DNA from: Mycolicibacterium tusciae
GTDB lineage: Bacteria; Actinomycetota; Actinomycetes; Mycobacteriales; Mycobacteriaceae
Assembly: GCF_002086795.1 (NCBI RefSeq)
Contig: NZ_MVIM01000010.1
Coordinates: forward strand, 62,001 to 126,000
Direction: 5' to 3'
DNA length: 64,000 bases
The notes beneath the pieces were generated by a model, which worked only from the letters and a program-made list of their open reading frames with translations, had not been told where the DNA came from and did not search any database. Below are positions 35,374 through 43,398 of the stretch, piece after piece; the stretch's first letter is position 1, and each line of letters starts with the position of its first letter. A program made the translations under genes and the position numbers.

Positions 35374-35834
35374 CACCGTATGGCGGGCAGACATGGGACG
35401 AGATCGTCGTGCCGACCGAACTCGCCGAGGTCGTCGACCCGATCGACTATCAGCGTGTCGTGATGAACCCCGGGGCGACATGGGATTACTTTCCCGGCCA
35501 TTACGACCCGGACTACGCGCGACGGCACGGCCAGCCGACGATTTTCGTCAACACGATGCACACCGCGGGCTTCGTCGATCGGATCGCGACCGGGTGGGCC
35601 GGGCCCTACAGCAGGGTGGTGCGGCGCAAGGTTTCGCTGCTGGGCTCGTTCTATGCCGGCGATTCGATGGTCGGCCGCGGCCGGGTGGTGGGCAAGCGCG
35701 TCGAATCCGCGGGTGACGTACACCGCCATCTCGTCGACCTCGAGATCGCCGTTTACAACCAGCGCGACGAACTGTGCTGCCCGGCAGAGGTCACCCTCGA
35801 AATCGCTAGCCCTCCGACGGCGCGGAGTGGTTAG
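35370..35834 (+). CDS. MaoC-like hydratase, catalytic-type subunit
   Basis: 154 residues from GTG 35370. The motif WDYFPGHYD provides the D-x4-H of R-specific enoyl-CoA hydratases; the partner lacks it. Further hot-dog text is MHTAGFVDRI and SRVVRRKVSLLG. It would hydrate a bulky enoyl-CoA together with the 34843 protein. It overlaps the convergent aldehyde dehydrogenase by four bases. Confidence 0.85.
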   Translation: MTPYGGQTWDEIVVPTELAEVVDPIDYQRVVMNPGATWDYFPGHYDPDYARRHGQPTIFVNTMHTAGFVDRIATGWAGPYSRVVRRKVSLLGSFYAGDSMVGRGRVVGKRVESAGDVHRHLVDLEIAVYNQRDELCCPAEVTLEIASPPTARSG

Positions 35835-37288
35835 TCGAGATCGGGCAGCTTGCTCGCGCTCACCGTCGACTGCAACTCGACATACTCCGACAGTCCCTCG
35901 GATCCGAATTCGCGGCCGATCCCCGACTGCTTGAATCCGCCGAACGGCGCGGTCGTGTCGAGCGTGTACATGTTGATGCCGTACGTACCCGTCCGGACTG
36001 CCGCTGCGATCTCCAGACCGCGGGCCACGTCCGCCGTCCAGACGGAGCCGGCCAGGCCGTAATCGGTGTCGTTGGCGATCCGCACGGCGTCGGCCTCGTC
36101 GCGGTACTTCAGTACGGTCAACACCGGACCGAAGATCTCCTCCCGCGCGATCGTCATGTCGTTGGTCGCGTCGGCGAACAGCGTCGGCTGGACGTACCAG
36201 CCGCGGTCATACGGTTTGTCCTTGCCGCCCAGGATCATTCGCGCACCCTCATCGAGTCCCGCCTGAATGTAGCCCTGCACCTTCTGCTGTTGGCGCTGCG
36301 CAACCAGCGGCCCGATGTCGGTGGCGTCGTCGGCGGGGTCGCCCACCTGCAGGTCGGTCATCATGCCGGCGAGCGCGTCGACGACCTCGTCGTGCTTGCG
36401 CTCGCTCACCAGAATCCGGGTCTGCGCGACGCAGGCCTGCCCGTTGTTCATCAGGCTGGCCATCTTGAGGTGTTTGACGGTGTGCTCGATGTCGGCGTCG
36501 TCGAGGATGATGGCCGCGGACTTGCCGCCCAGTTCGAGGCTGACGCGCTTGAGCTGTTCACCGCACAGCGCGGCGATGTGCCTGCCGGTCGCCGACGATC
36601 CGGTGAACGAGATCTTGTCGACGCCGGGGTGGCGAACCAGCGTCTCCCCGGTCTCCCTGCCGCCGGGGACGATCGACACGACGCCTTCGGGCAGGTCGAC
36701 CTCCTCCAGCATCTCGGCCAACCACATGGCGTCCAAAGGTGTTTCGGGTGCCGGCTTGACCACGACCGTGCAACCCGCGATCAGCGCCGGGATCATCTTC
36801 GGCATGATCAGGAACTGCGGCACGTTCCACGGCACGATCGCACCGACCACACCCACGGGCGCACGCCGTACGTGCACATCGCCGAACAATCCCGGGCGTC
36901 GCTCAACCCACGGAAACTCCTTGGCCGTCGCCATGTTGAGGTGCATCTGGGCGAGAGCGCCGGCGCCCTGCCCCAGCCTGCTGAAGCTCTTGGGTGAGCC
37001 CATCTCCGCGGTGATCAGGTCGGCGATCGCGTCGGTCTCGGCCATGTAAATGGCGGCGAGCTTCTCGATCTTCTCCATGCGTTCGCCGACAGTGAGCCGG
37101 GGCCACGGTCCCTCGTCGAACGCGGTTCTGGCGGCGGCGACCGCCTTGTCGACGTCCGCGGGGGCCGCTTCCGGCGTCTCGCCGATCGATTGCTCGGTGT
37201 GTGGGGAGATCACGGACAGTCGCTGACCCGTCGACGGTGTCAGCCAGCGGCCGCCGATGTAGAGCTTGTCGTAGTTGAGGGATCGCAT
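35831..37288 (-). CDS. NAD(P)-dependent aldehyde dehydrogenase
   Basis: 485 residues from ATG 37288. Cofactor and active-site text: IVPWNVPQF, VVKPAPETP, FTGSSATGRHI, general base Glu in LELGGKSA, nucleophile Cys in NNGQACVAQTR, and EEIFGPVL. Oxidises an aldehyde, most likely from a P450/ADH step, to the acid that the FadDs activate. Divergent from the AttH-like gene, with site E between. Confidence 0.94.
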   Translation of the reverse strand: MRSLNYDKLYIGGRWLTPSTGQRLSVISPHTEQSIGETPEAAPADVDKAVAAARTAFDEGPWPRLTVGERMEKIEKLAAIYMAETDAIADLITAEMGSPKSFSRLGQGAGALAQMHLNMATAKEFPWVERRPGLFGDVHVRRAPVGVVGAIVPWNVPQFLIMPKMIPALIAGCTVVVKPAPETPLDAMWLAEMLEEVDLPEGVVSIVPGGRETGETLVRHPGVDKISFTGSSATGRHIAALCGEQLKRVSLELGGKSAAIILDDADIEHTVKHLKMASLMNNGQACVAQTRILVSERKHDEVVDALAGMMTDLQVGDPADDATDIGPLVAQRQQQKVQGYIQAGLDEGARMILGGKDKPYDRGWYVQPTLFADATNDMTIAREEIFGPVLTVLKYRDEADAVRIANDTDYGLAGSVWTADVARGLEIAAAVRTGTYGINMYTLDTTAPFGGFKQSGIGREFGSEGLSEYVELQSTVSASKLPDLD

Positions 37289-37317
37289 GTCGCCGCCTGT
37301 CCTACCGCCTAAAGTTG

Positions 37318-37335
37318 CTATTAATATAAACATAG
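37318..37335. promoter_or_regulatory. AT-rich 18-bp motif, site E
   Basis: CTATTAATATAAACATAG between the aldehyde dehydrogenase (start 37288) and the AttH-like gene (start 37353). The CTAT and ATAG ends and AT-rich centre agree with the other sites. Confidence 0.6.
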
Positions 37336-37352
37336 TGAAAAAGGCAGGGCCC

Positions 37353-38678
37353 GTGAACCACCCGCAATCAGACGATTGGCGCCGATACCCGTTCGCGCTG
37401 GTACCGGAGGACCGTCAGCTCGATTTCCCGGCTGCTGAGGCCAACCACCCGCAGTGCGAGTCCGACACGTGGTTTCTGGCCGGTGAACTGACCGGGCAGA
37501 GCGGCCGGGGTTACGCGTTCCTGTCGATCTTCAACAAGAACCGGCCTGGGCTCGGGGATATCGTCGCCGACTTCTACACGTTCGCGCTGTTCGATCTCGA
37601 CGCAGGCACCTACGGCACGTACACCGACTACGACATGCCGCCCGGGAACATGGAACCCGGCGCCGTCGCGAAAATGACGTTCGCCGACGAGTGCCTGGAT
37701 ATCAGCTATGACAGCGGGGCCGGTCGCGCGGTCTGGCATACCTGTCGCGACGACAACGGCGGCCTGGTGCCCTACACCTACGATGTCACGCTCGTCGGCA
37801 CCGATGCGGCCGGTGCCCAGATGCGGGTGGACCTGAATGTGACCCCGACGCGGGCGCCGGTGCCGCTGGGCGCCGCGGATTTCGGCGGCAGGATCGAATG
37901 TTTCGGCCAGGCCGACACCTACTCCTATCTCCAGACGGGCCTCACGATGACGGGAACGCTGACGTGGGGTTCATCGAGCGAGCCGGTCAGCGGCACCGCG
38001 GGCCACGTCGACCGGCAGTGGTTTCCGCTGATCGCCAACAGCGGTGGTGCGGACGGCGATGTCCGGTGGCGCGCCCACGAATGGCGCACGATCAATCTCG
38101 ACAACGGCGTGGACATGAGCATCTGGCGACAGTTCGATCGAACCGATCGCAATTCACTGCAACCCTTTTCGGGCGCCACCACGAGCTCACCGGAGCCCGA
38201 CGTCGACCCCGAGTTCGCCGACGACATCGAGGTGTCCATCGAGAGCTACGTCCGCTGGCCCGAAGCGGTTCGGACGTTGTACAAGCCTCCGGAGAAGGCC
38301 AGATATCTGCCGGACCGGCACCGACTGACGTCGCGCAAGCTCGATCTGGACCTGACCGGTGAGCCGATGGTGCCCGCTCCAGGACACGGCCTACCCCTGG
38401 AATACATGGAGGGCCCGTTTCACTATCGCGGGACGTTTCGCGGTGAGCCGGTGAGCGGGTTCGCCTTCTACGAAAGGTCTTTGGCGCTCTACCGCGACTG
38501 GGAACTGGTCGATGTCCTCGCCAGCACCGTGGGCGAGGAGCGCGTGACGACACTGCGCACACTGGTCGAGAACGGCCGACGCGACGAAGCCGTGGCACAC
38601 CTGCGCAATGAGATCCTGCCGTCGGGAGCCGGGATCACCGAGTTAGTCGACGACCTGATCGTGGCGCTGTCTAGCTGA
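37353..38678 (+). CDS. AttH/CrtC-like lipocalin-type protein
   Basis: 441 residues from GTG 37353; an upstream in-frame GTG at 37335 overlaps site E and is less likely. Blocks such as CESDTWFLAGELTG, GTAGHVDRQWFPL and WRAHEWRTINLDNG suggest the AttH/carotenoid-1,2-hydratase-like two-lipocalin fold, some members of which hydrate isoprenoid double bonds. No signal peptide. Its control by the same motif as the oxygenases suggests a pathway role, perhaps hydration or binding of a terpenoid-like substrate. Confidence 0.7.
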   Translation: MNHPQSDDWRRYPFALVPEDRQLDFPAAEANHPQCESDTWFLAGELTGQSGRGYAFLSIFNKNRPGLGDIVADFYTFALFDLDAGTYGTYTDYDMPPGNMEPGAVAKMTFADECLDISYDSGAGRAVWHTCRDDNGGLVPYTYDVTLVGTDAAGAQMRVDLNVTPTRAPVPLGAADFGGRIECFGQADTYSYLQTGLTMTGTLTWGSSSEPVSGTAGHVDRQWFPLIANSGGADGDVRWRAHEWRTINLDNGVDMSIWRQFDRTDRNSLQPFSGATTSSPEPDVDPEFADDIEVSIESYVRWPEAVRTLYKPPEKARYLPDRHRLTSRKLDLDLTGEPMVPAPGHGLPLEYMEGPFHYRGTFRGEPVSGFAFYERSLALYRDWELVDVLASTVGEERVTTLRTLVENGRRDEAVAHLRNEILPSGAGITELVDDLIVALSS

Positions 38679-39804
38679 TCGCCTCGGCCCACGTCGTGTG
38701 GCGGTGCTGCAGACCAGGCTCATTGCGGCCGAAGACCAGGTGCTCGCGCACTCCTGACTCGAGGTTGGCCTGCAGTCCCGCGACGAGCGCGTAGTCCTCG
38801 TCGCGGACCGTCGAATGCGCGTATTCGAATACCGCCGCCGCGCCCGCGGCCGTCGATTCGTCCGACAGATCCAGCGGAGTCGAGTTCTGGTGCACGGTGA
38901 TCGAACGGCCCGGCACATCGCTGGGATAGACGCGGAACAGCTCGCCGTTGGCCACGGTGCACGAGATGACGATGTTGGGATGCAAAGCGTAGATGACGAC
39001 CATCGCCTGCAGCGGCTCCCACTGTTCCTCGGGGAGCTCGTCGAGGTCGAGAATACCGTTGAGCGGGAACACAAGTCGGTGATGGGGCCCGAACGAGTCG
39101 AAGACCGTGCAGTTGCTGCGGGCGATCGTCGCGAACGTCGTCCTGTGCACCGTGGCGAAGTGGTAGTTCTCGGCGAAGGTGTCGATGGCCAGCTTCCAGT
39201 TGATCGGGCAGTCCAGCACCTTCTCGCCCAATGGCGACCAGCGGCCCACGCCCCAGGAGTCCAATTCATCGGCCAGCGGTCCGAGGAACGCCGGAATGTC
39301 CAGTGTGGTGTCGCGCTCCAGCGAGATCCACAGGAAACCTGCACATTCGGCGGCCGGTAGCTCGGTCAAACGTGATGTGCCCGATGATGTTTCGGGAAAG
39401 CCCTCCTTGCCCGGCACGCCGACCAGATTGCCGGTGAGATCGTAGCTCCACGAGTGATAGGGGCAGGCGAGCCGGCGGGCGGCTCCGCACCCGTCGGTGA
39501 TGCGCGACTGCCGGTGCAGACACACATTCTCGAACGCGCGTACCACGGAGTCGGCAGCGCGGGTCAGCAGGATGGACCGGCCCATCACCGTCTTGGTGCA
39601 GTACGTGCCGGGCCGGGGGAGTTCTGAGACGTAGCCGACCAGCTGGGGGCTTGCCATCAGCATCGCGACATCCTGGGCATGGCGCTCTGCCGACGTGTAC
39701 GTCTCGGCGGCGACGGTGCTCTCCGTCGGCATCAGGTCGGTGGTCTTGTCCCGCGCGAGCTTCAATGCGCGGCGAGTGAGATCGATCAGCTGGTCGCGGT
39801 CCAT
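38671..39804 (-). CDS. Rieske non-heme iron oxygenase, alpha subunit
   Basis: 377 residues from ATG 39804 (AAGGA six bases upstream; a GTG one codon earlier is too close). Rieske ligands Cys95/His97 (CLH) and Cys114/His117 (CPYH); iron site in ENYHFATVH. Shorter C-terminal domain than the oxygenase at 8042. Tail-to-tail overlap of eight bases with the AttH-like gene. Site F lies 36 bases upstream. Confidence 0.92.
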   Translation of the reverse strand: MDRDQLIDLTRRALKLARDKTTDLMPTESTVAAETYTSAERHAQDVAMLMASPQLVGYVSELPRPGTYCTKTVMGRSILLTRAADSVVRAFENVCLHRQSRITDGCGAARRLACPYHSWSYDLTGNLVGVPGKEGFPETSSGTSRLTELPAAECAGFLWISLERDTTLDIPAFLGPLADELDSWGVGRWSPLGEKVLDCPINWKLAIDTFAENYHFATVHRTTFATIARSNCTVFDSFGPHHRLVFPLNGILDLDELPEEQWEPLQAMVVIYALHPNIVISCTVANGELFRVYPSDVPGRSITVHQNSTPLDLSDESTAAGAAAVFEYAHSTVRDEDYALVAGLQANLESGVREHLVFGRNEPGLQHRHTTWAEAIS

Positions 39805-39840
39805 CACCGTTCCTTGGTCGTCGCCTGGGGGACCATCTGC

Positions 39841-39858
39841 CTATTTTTATAATGATAG
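39841..39858. promoter_or_regulatory. AT-rich 18-bp motif, site F
   Basis: CTATTTTTATAATGATAG between the Rieske gene (39804) and the SRPBCC gene (39913). Its first eight bases are identical to site A, and the TTATAA centre makes it symmetric. Confidence 0.65.
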
Positions 39859-39912
39859 CGACGGTATGTCAAAAATCGCTGGTGAGCTATGTGCCCCGCG
39901 TATCGTCCGGGC

Positions 39913-40356
39913 ATGCGCGCAGAGCGGATCCTGTCCGAGGACATACCTGCGCCGCCCGACGACGTGCGGGCGTTCTACATCGACCTCGACAACATCAAGA
40001 CCGTCCATCCGCTCGTCGTCTCGGTGCAAAGGACGGGGCGAACGGAACTGGTCGACGGCTACTGCCAGGGTTACCGCGTCAAAGACCGAATCCCCTTCGG
40101 TCCGTTGACCCTGCCGACGAGCTACACCGCCCACCTCAGAGTGGCGTCAGTCGGACCGGTGATCACTCAGGCCCGCCAGTTTCCCCGCGTCCGCCTGTAC
40201 GGCGTGGTGTCCTTCGAACCCATCGACATCGGAACCAGGCTCGTCGAGCGCCTGACGATCGACGCGCCGCGACTGCTCCACGCGACGACGCTCCGTGAAG
40301 CGGTCAAGGCGCATACCAAGATGCTGGCGGGCATCCGCCGGCACTTCGGTGGTTAG
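39913..40356 (+). CDS. SRPBCC (START/polyketide-cyclase-like) protein
   Basis: 147 residues from ATG 39913; an in-frame ATG at 39889 is possible. Helix-grip text: SEDIPAPPDDVRAFYIDLDN, then YRVKDRIPFGPL and a long C-terminal helix (LREAVKAHTKMLAGIRRHF). Such proteins bind hydrophobic ligands in a cavity; it may carry or sense pathway intermediates. It is the right-most gene linked to the island's motif. Confidence 0.78.
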   Translation: MRAERILSEDIPAPPDDVRAFYIDLDNIKTVHPLVVSVQRTGRTELVDGYCQGYRVKDRIPFGPLTLPTSYTAHLRVASVGPVITQARQFPRVRLYGVVSFEPIDIGTRLVERLTIDAPRLLHATTLREAVKAHTKMLAGIRRHFGG

Positions 40357-40778
40357 GCGTCCTCCGCCGGGCCCGGCTCGCCAGCATCCGCGTGCCCAGA
40401 TTCGGATGCGTCGAGCACACTGACCGCGATGCCGTAGGGCAGAAACCGCACCTTGCGGGTGGGGTCGGTGTTGTTCTTGTTCGCGCGTAGCGCATCGAGC
40501 TCGGACGGATACACCTGCTCGATATGGGCACCGCCGTCGCTGTCGACGGTGTAGATCGCCCATACGCCGTCGCCGGTCTCGCCGGTGGTCTCCGGCTCCC
40601 GTTTCGGCCGCGAATAGCGGGTGAACTCGTCGACCAGATTGGCCCAACCTGCGCGTTCGCCGGAGGTATTGAGGAACCTGCCCACACCGTCCAAGGCGTC
40701 ACGCAGCCCTTCACCCGCCTCGCGGACGACGCGGTCGAACTCCTCGGGGTCGATCCCGAACGGCCCGTTCCTGCTCAT
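40353..40778 (-). CDS. Conserved hypothetical protein
   Basis: 141 residues. The N-terminus (FGIDPEEFDRVVREAGEGLRDALD) is amphipathic helical; the middle (GDGVWAIYTVDSDGGAHIEQVYPSE, then LRANKNNTD) and RFLPYGIAVSVLD look like an actinobacterial phage- or ribosome-hibernation-unrelated small domain that I do not recognise. No signal peptide or membrane segment. Its stop overlaps the SRPBCC stop by four bases. Confidence 0.7.
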   Translation of the reverse strand: MSRNGPFGIDPEEFDRVVREAGEGLRDALDGVGRFLNTSGERAGWANLVDEFTRYSRPKREPETTGETGDGVWAIYTVDSDGGAHIEQVYPSELDALRANKNNTDPTRKVRFLPYGIAVSVLDASESGHADAGEPGPAEDA

Positions 40779-40883
40779 AGCGGTTCCTCCTCACGCCCGC
40801 GCGCTCCCGGCACGGCGTATCCCCAGTGTGCCTGCAGGTGGCGAAGTAGTCGACTAGGGCCGACGCGGGTGGTAGGCAACGGT

Positions 40884-41702
40884 ATGGCTTTCACACGCTC
40901 GGACGTGCTGGCGACCGCCGAGCGGTCACCCGCGGCGGCCGGTGCCCGCGACAAGAACGAGTGGGTGGGCCTGTTCACCGCCGACGGACGGGTCGAGGAT
41001 CCGGTCGGCTCACAACCCCACCGCGGACTCGGCGCGATCGGTCGCTTTTTCGACACGTTCATCGGCCCCCGTCACATCACCTACCGACCCGACGCCGACA
41101 TCGTCACCGGCTCGACGGTCCTCCGCGACGGCGATCTCGACATCGCGATGGGCCCGGTGCAGTTGCACGTACCGGTCTACATCCGCTACGACGTGCAGGA
41201 GGCCGGCGGCGGACTGAAAATTGCTGCGCTGTCGGCCTATTGGGAACTTTTCGCCATGGTCGGTCAGTTCATGCGCGCCGGAGTCGGCGGCCTTCCCGCC
41301 GGTCTGCAACTGTCGAGGGCCCTGCTCGTGAACCAGGGTGTCGTCGGAGTGCTCGGCTACCTGGGAGGTCTGCGCGGGACCGGAACGCAGGGCAAGCGGC
41401 GGGTGCAGGAGTTCCTCGACGACGCACGCGCGGGCGACGAGGTCGCGGTGCGCCGTTGGCTCGGCAAGGAGACACGGGTGACGGCCGGTGACGATCATCC
41501 CCTGAGCACCGCGGAATTGCTGTCGCGCATCGCCACGGCCCGCCCGCGCAAGATGATCGCCTCGGGATACAGCGTGGTCGTGGGACTGGACCGTGAAGGG
41601 CGCCGCGACGTGCTCATCGCCGAGGTGGCGCCCAAGCCGTTCGCCATCCGCAGAATCCGGTACTTCACCGAAGACGACGAAGACGACACGGCGTCCGGAT
41701 AG
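40884..41702 (+). CDS. Ketosteroid-isomerase/SnoaL-like protein
   Basis: 272 residues from ATG 40884. The N-terminal 130 residues have SnoaL/NTF2 text (WVGLFTADGRVEDPVGSQPH, GAIGRFFDTFI), as in ketosteroid isomerase-like proteins. The rest (from about residue 140) is a second alpha+beta region ending in an acidic tail (FTEDDEDD). It is longer than single-domain SnoaL proteins. Function unknown; the active-site Asp of true isomerases cannot be assigned safely. Confidence 0.72.
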   Translation: MAFTRSDVLATAERSPAAAGARDKNEWVGLFTADGRVEDPVGSQPHRGLGAIGRFFDTFIGPRHITYRPDADIVTGSTVLRDGDLDIAMGPVQLHVPVYIRYDVQEAGGGLKIAALSAYWELFAMVGQFMRAGVGGLPAGLQLSRALLVNQGVVGVLGYLGGLRGTGTQGKRRVQEFLDDARAGDEVAVRRWLGKETRVTAGDDHPLSTAELLSRIATARPRKMIASGYSVVVGLDREGRRDVLIAEVAPKPFAIRRIRYFTEDDEDDTASG

Positions 41703-41777
41703 CCCCGTGGCCTGCGCGCTGAGCGGATCACCACAGGCCAATCGTTTGATCCCGTCGGCGCCGGGTAGAGGGTCGGC

Positions 41778-41954
41778 ATGGAATCCGACAAGAAGTCCGA
41801 ATCCGACGTCGACGACGACGACCACGTCGCCGCATCGCGGGCCGGAAAAGAGGGCGACGACGACGGCACCTATGTGGGCCAGACGGCGTCCGACGACGCG
41901 CTCGACGTAGGTGAGTCGGGAGCTGAGGCCCGCAGCCGGGAAAGCGGCCGCTAG
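41778..41954 (+). CDS. Small acidic protein
   Basis: 58 residues (MESDKKSESDVDDDD to SRESGR), strongly acidic and likely disordered. The ATG has GAGGG eight bases upstream. A stretch GTYVGQTASDDALDVGESGAE is reminiscent of short conserved actinobacterial proteins of unknown function. It lies alone between the KSI-like gene and the 42016 gene on the same strand. Confidence 0.55.
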   Translation: MESDKKSESDVDDDDHVAASRAGKEGDDDGTYVGQTASDDALDVGESGAEARSRESGR

Positions 41955-42015
41955 TACAAGTGTGGTCTCGATTCGGTCGCGTTGGACCCTGCGCGACAGC
42001 CGGACGTGAGACGGT

Positions 42016-42597
42016 ATGAGCACCATGCCCGTCGACATGCCCCCATCCGATGAGATGACCTACGAGCAATTCGGTCGCCGGTTCTTCGAGGTCGCCGTGA
42101 CCGAAGACCGTGTCGGCGGTGCGATCGCCGCGATCGCCGGCGACGAATTCGAGATGGGTCCGATGGCGCAGGGCCCGGGCAAGGTCGCCAAGGTGACGGC
42201 CAAGGTCAGGGTTCAAGAACCTCGGCTGACCCGCGATGTCGGCGACAAGATCATGTTCGCCATCCGTATCCCGTTGGAGATCGACCTGGTTGTCGACCTG
42301 CGCATCGACAAGCCGAAGTTCATGGTGTTCGGCGAGATCGCATTGCGTGCTACCGCGCGCGCCGTGGAACCGCTCCTGCTGATCCTCGATGTGGAGAAGC
42401 CGCGGCCCTCCGACATCTCCATCCACGTCACCTCGAAATCGCTGCGTGGTGAGCTGGTTCGGATACTCGGGAACATCGACGCCGAGATCAGGCGGTTCAT
42501 CGCGGCCCACGTCGCGGGTGAGATCGACAGCCCGGCGTCGCAGAAGGCGAAGGTCATCGACGTCGCGGACAGCATCGACGGCGCGTGGTCGGTCTAA
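42016..42597 (+). CDS. Conserved hypothetical protein
   Basis: 193 residues. The middle is a run of beta-strand-like text (KVTAKVRVQEPRL, FAIRIPLEIDLVVDLRID, FGEIALRATARAV, PLLLILDVEKP) and the C-terminus is helical (GELVRILGNIDAEIRRFIAAHVAGEI). No signal peptide or catalytic motif is visible. It might bind lipid in the manner of BPI/SMP-like domains, but this is inference. Confidence 0.75.
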   Translation: MSTMPVDMPPSDEMTYEQFGRRFFEVAVTEDRVGGAIAAIAGDEFEMGPMAQGPGKVAKVTAKVRVQEPRLTRDVGDKIMFAIRIPLEIDLVVDLRIDKPKFMVFGEIALRATARAVEPLLLILDVEKPRPSDISIHVTSKSLRGELVRILGNIDAEIRRFIAAHVAGEIDSPASQKAKVIDVADSIDGAWSV

Positions 42598-42618
42598 CCG
42601 ATGGGCCGTGAGTAGTCG

Positions 42619-43389
42619 CTAGGCGGCCACACCCTCGAGCCGCGGACGTTTGGGGCCGCGGCCGTCGCCGGCCGATTTGCCGCGAACGTGGTACCAGAGC
42701 CAAGGCATGAGCATGTTCTGCGTCCACAAGATCTGTGACACCGCTTGCGACCGCAGCGACGGACGCTGTACGGGACCGTCGACCAGCGCCCAGTCGTGGT
42801 TGCTGCCGGGCAGCTCCAGCGCCTCGGCGGCCGCGGCGGCGAACAGCTCGTGCCCCTTGGCCGAGCCGTGTACCCGGTCCGGACTCCACGTGTCCGGCAT
42901 CGTCATCGACGGCGCGTTGTAGAGGTCGACGAGTCTAAACCCATGTCGCACTGCGGCTTTGCGGATATCATCGTTGATCTGGTGGACGCGTGCGGCGATC
43001 ACCCGTCCGATCGGCAAGATCTTTGCGATGTCCGGGAACGTGGTCGTCAGGACGGTCGCGCCCGACGCGGCAAGCTGTGTGTACAGGTCGTCCAGCTCGG
43101 CGAGCGCAGTGCCGAAATACGGGCCGGGGCGCGTCACGTCGTTCATCCCGATACACACCGAGATCAGATCAGGAGCCAGCGCCAGCGCCGCGGGCAGCTG
43201 ATCGTCGAGCAGGTCCCTGATCCGCCGCCCGCGGATGGCCAGGTTGGCGTAGGTCACACCGGGGTGATGGGAGTCGAGGATCGTGGCGAGACGGTCGGCG
43301 AAGCCGACCAGGCCGCTGGCGTCATCACCGTCCCACAGCCCCTCGGTTTGGCTGTCGCCGATCGCGACATATCGGGAGTACCCGGGCAC
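42619..43389 (-). CDS. SGNH/GDSL hydrolase
   Basis: 256 residues. Block I GDSQTEG with Ser13, block II Gly in NLAIRG, block III GMND, and block V DRVHGSAKGH with Asp and His: the full catalytic set. The C-terminal 60 residues are basic (KSAGDGRGPKRPR). No clear signal peptide. It probably is an esterase or lipase of the cytoplasm. It is followed at its 5' side by the ankyrin gene, nine bases away on the same strand. Confidence 0.9.
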   Translation of the reverse strand: MPGYSRYVAIGDSQTEGLWDGDDASGLVGFADRLATILDSHHPGVTYANLAIRGRRIRDLLDDQLPAALALAPDLISVCIGMNDVTRPGPYFGTALAELDDLYTQLAASGATVLTTTFPDIAKILPIGRVIAARVHQINDDIRKAAVRHGFRLVDLYNAPSMTMPDTWSPDRVHGSAKGHELFAAAAAEALELPGSNHDWALVDGPVQRPSLRSQAVSQILWTQNMLMPWLWYHVRGKSAGDGRGPKRPRLEGVAA

Positions 43390-43398
43390 ACCGGAACT

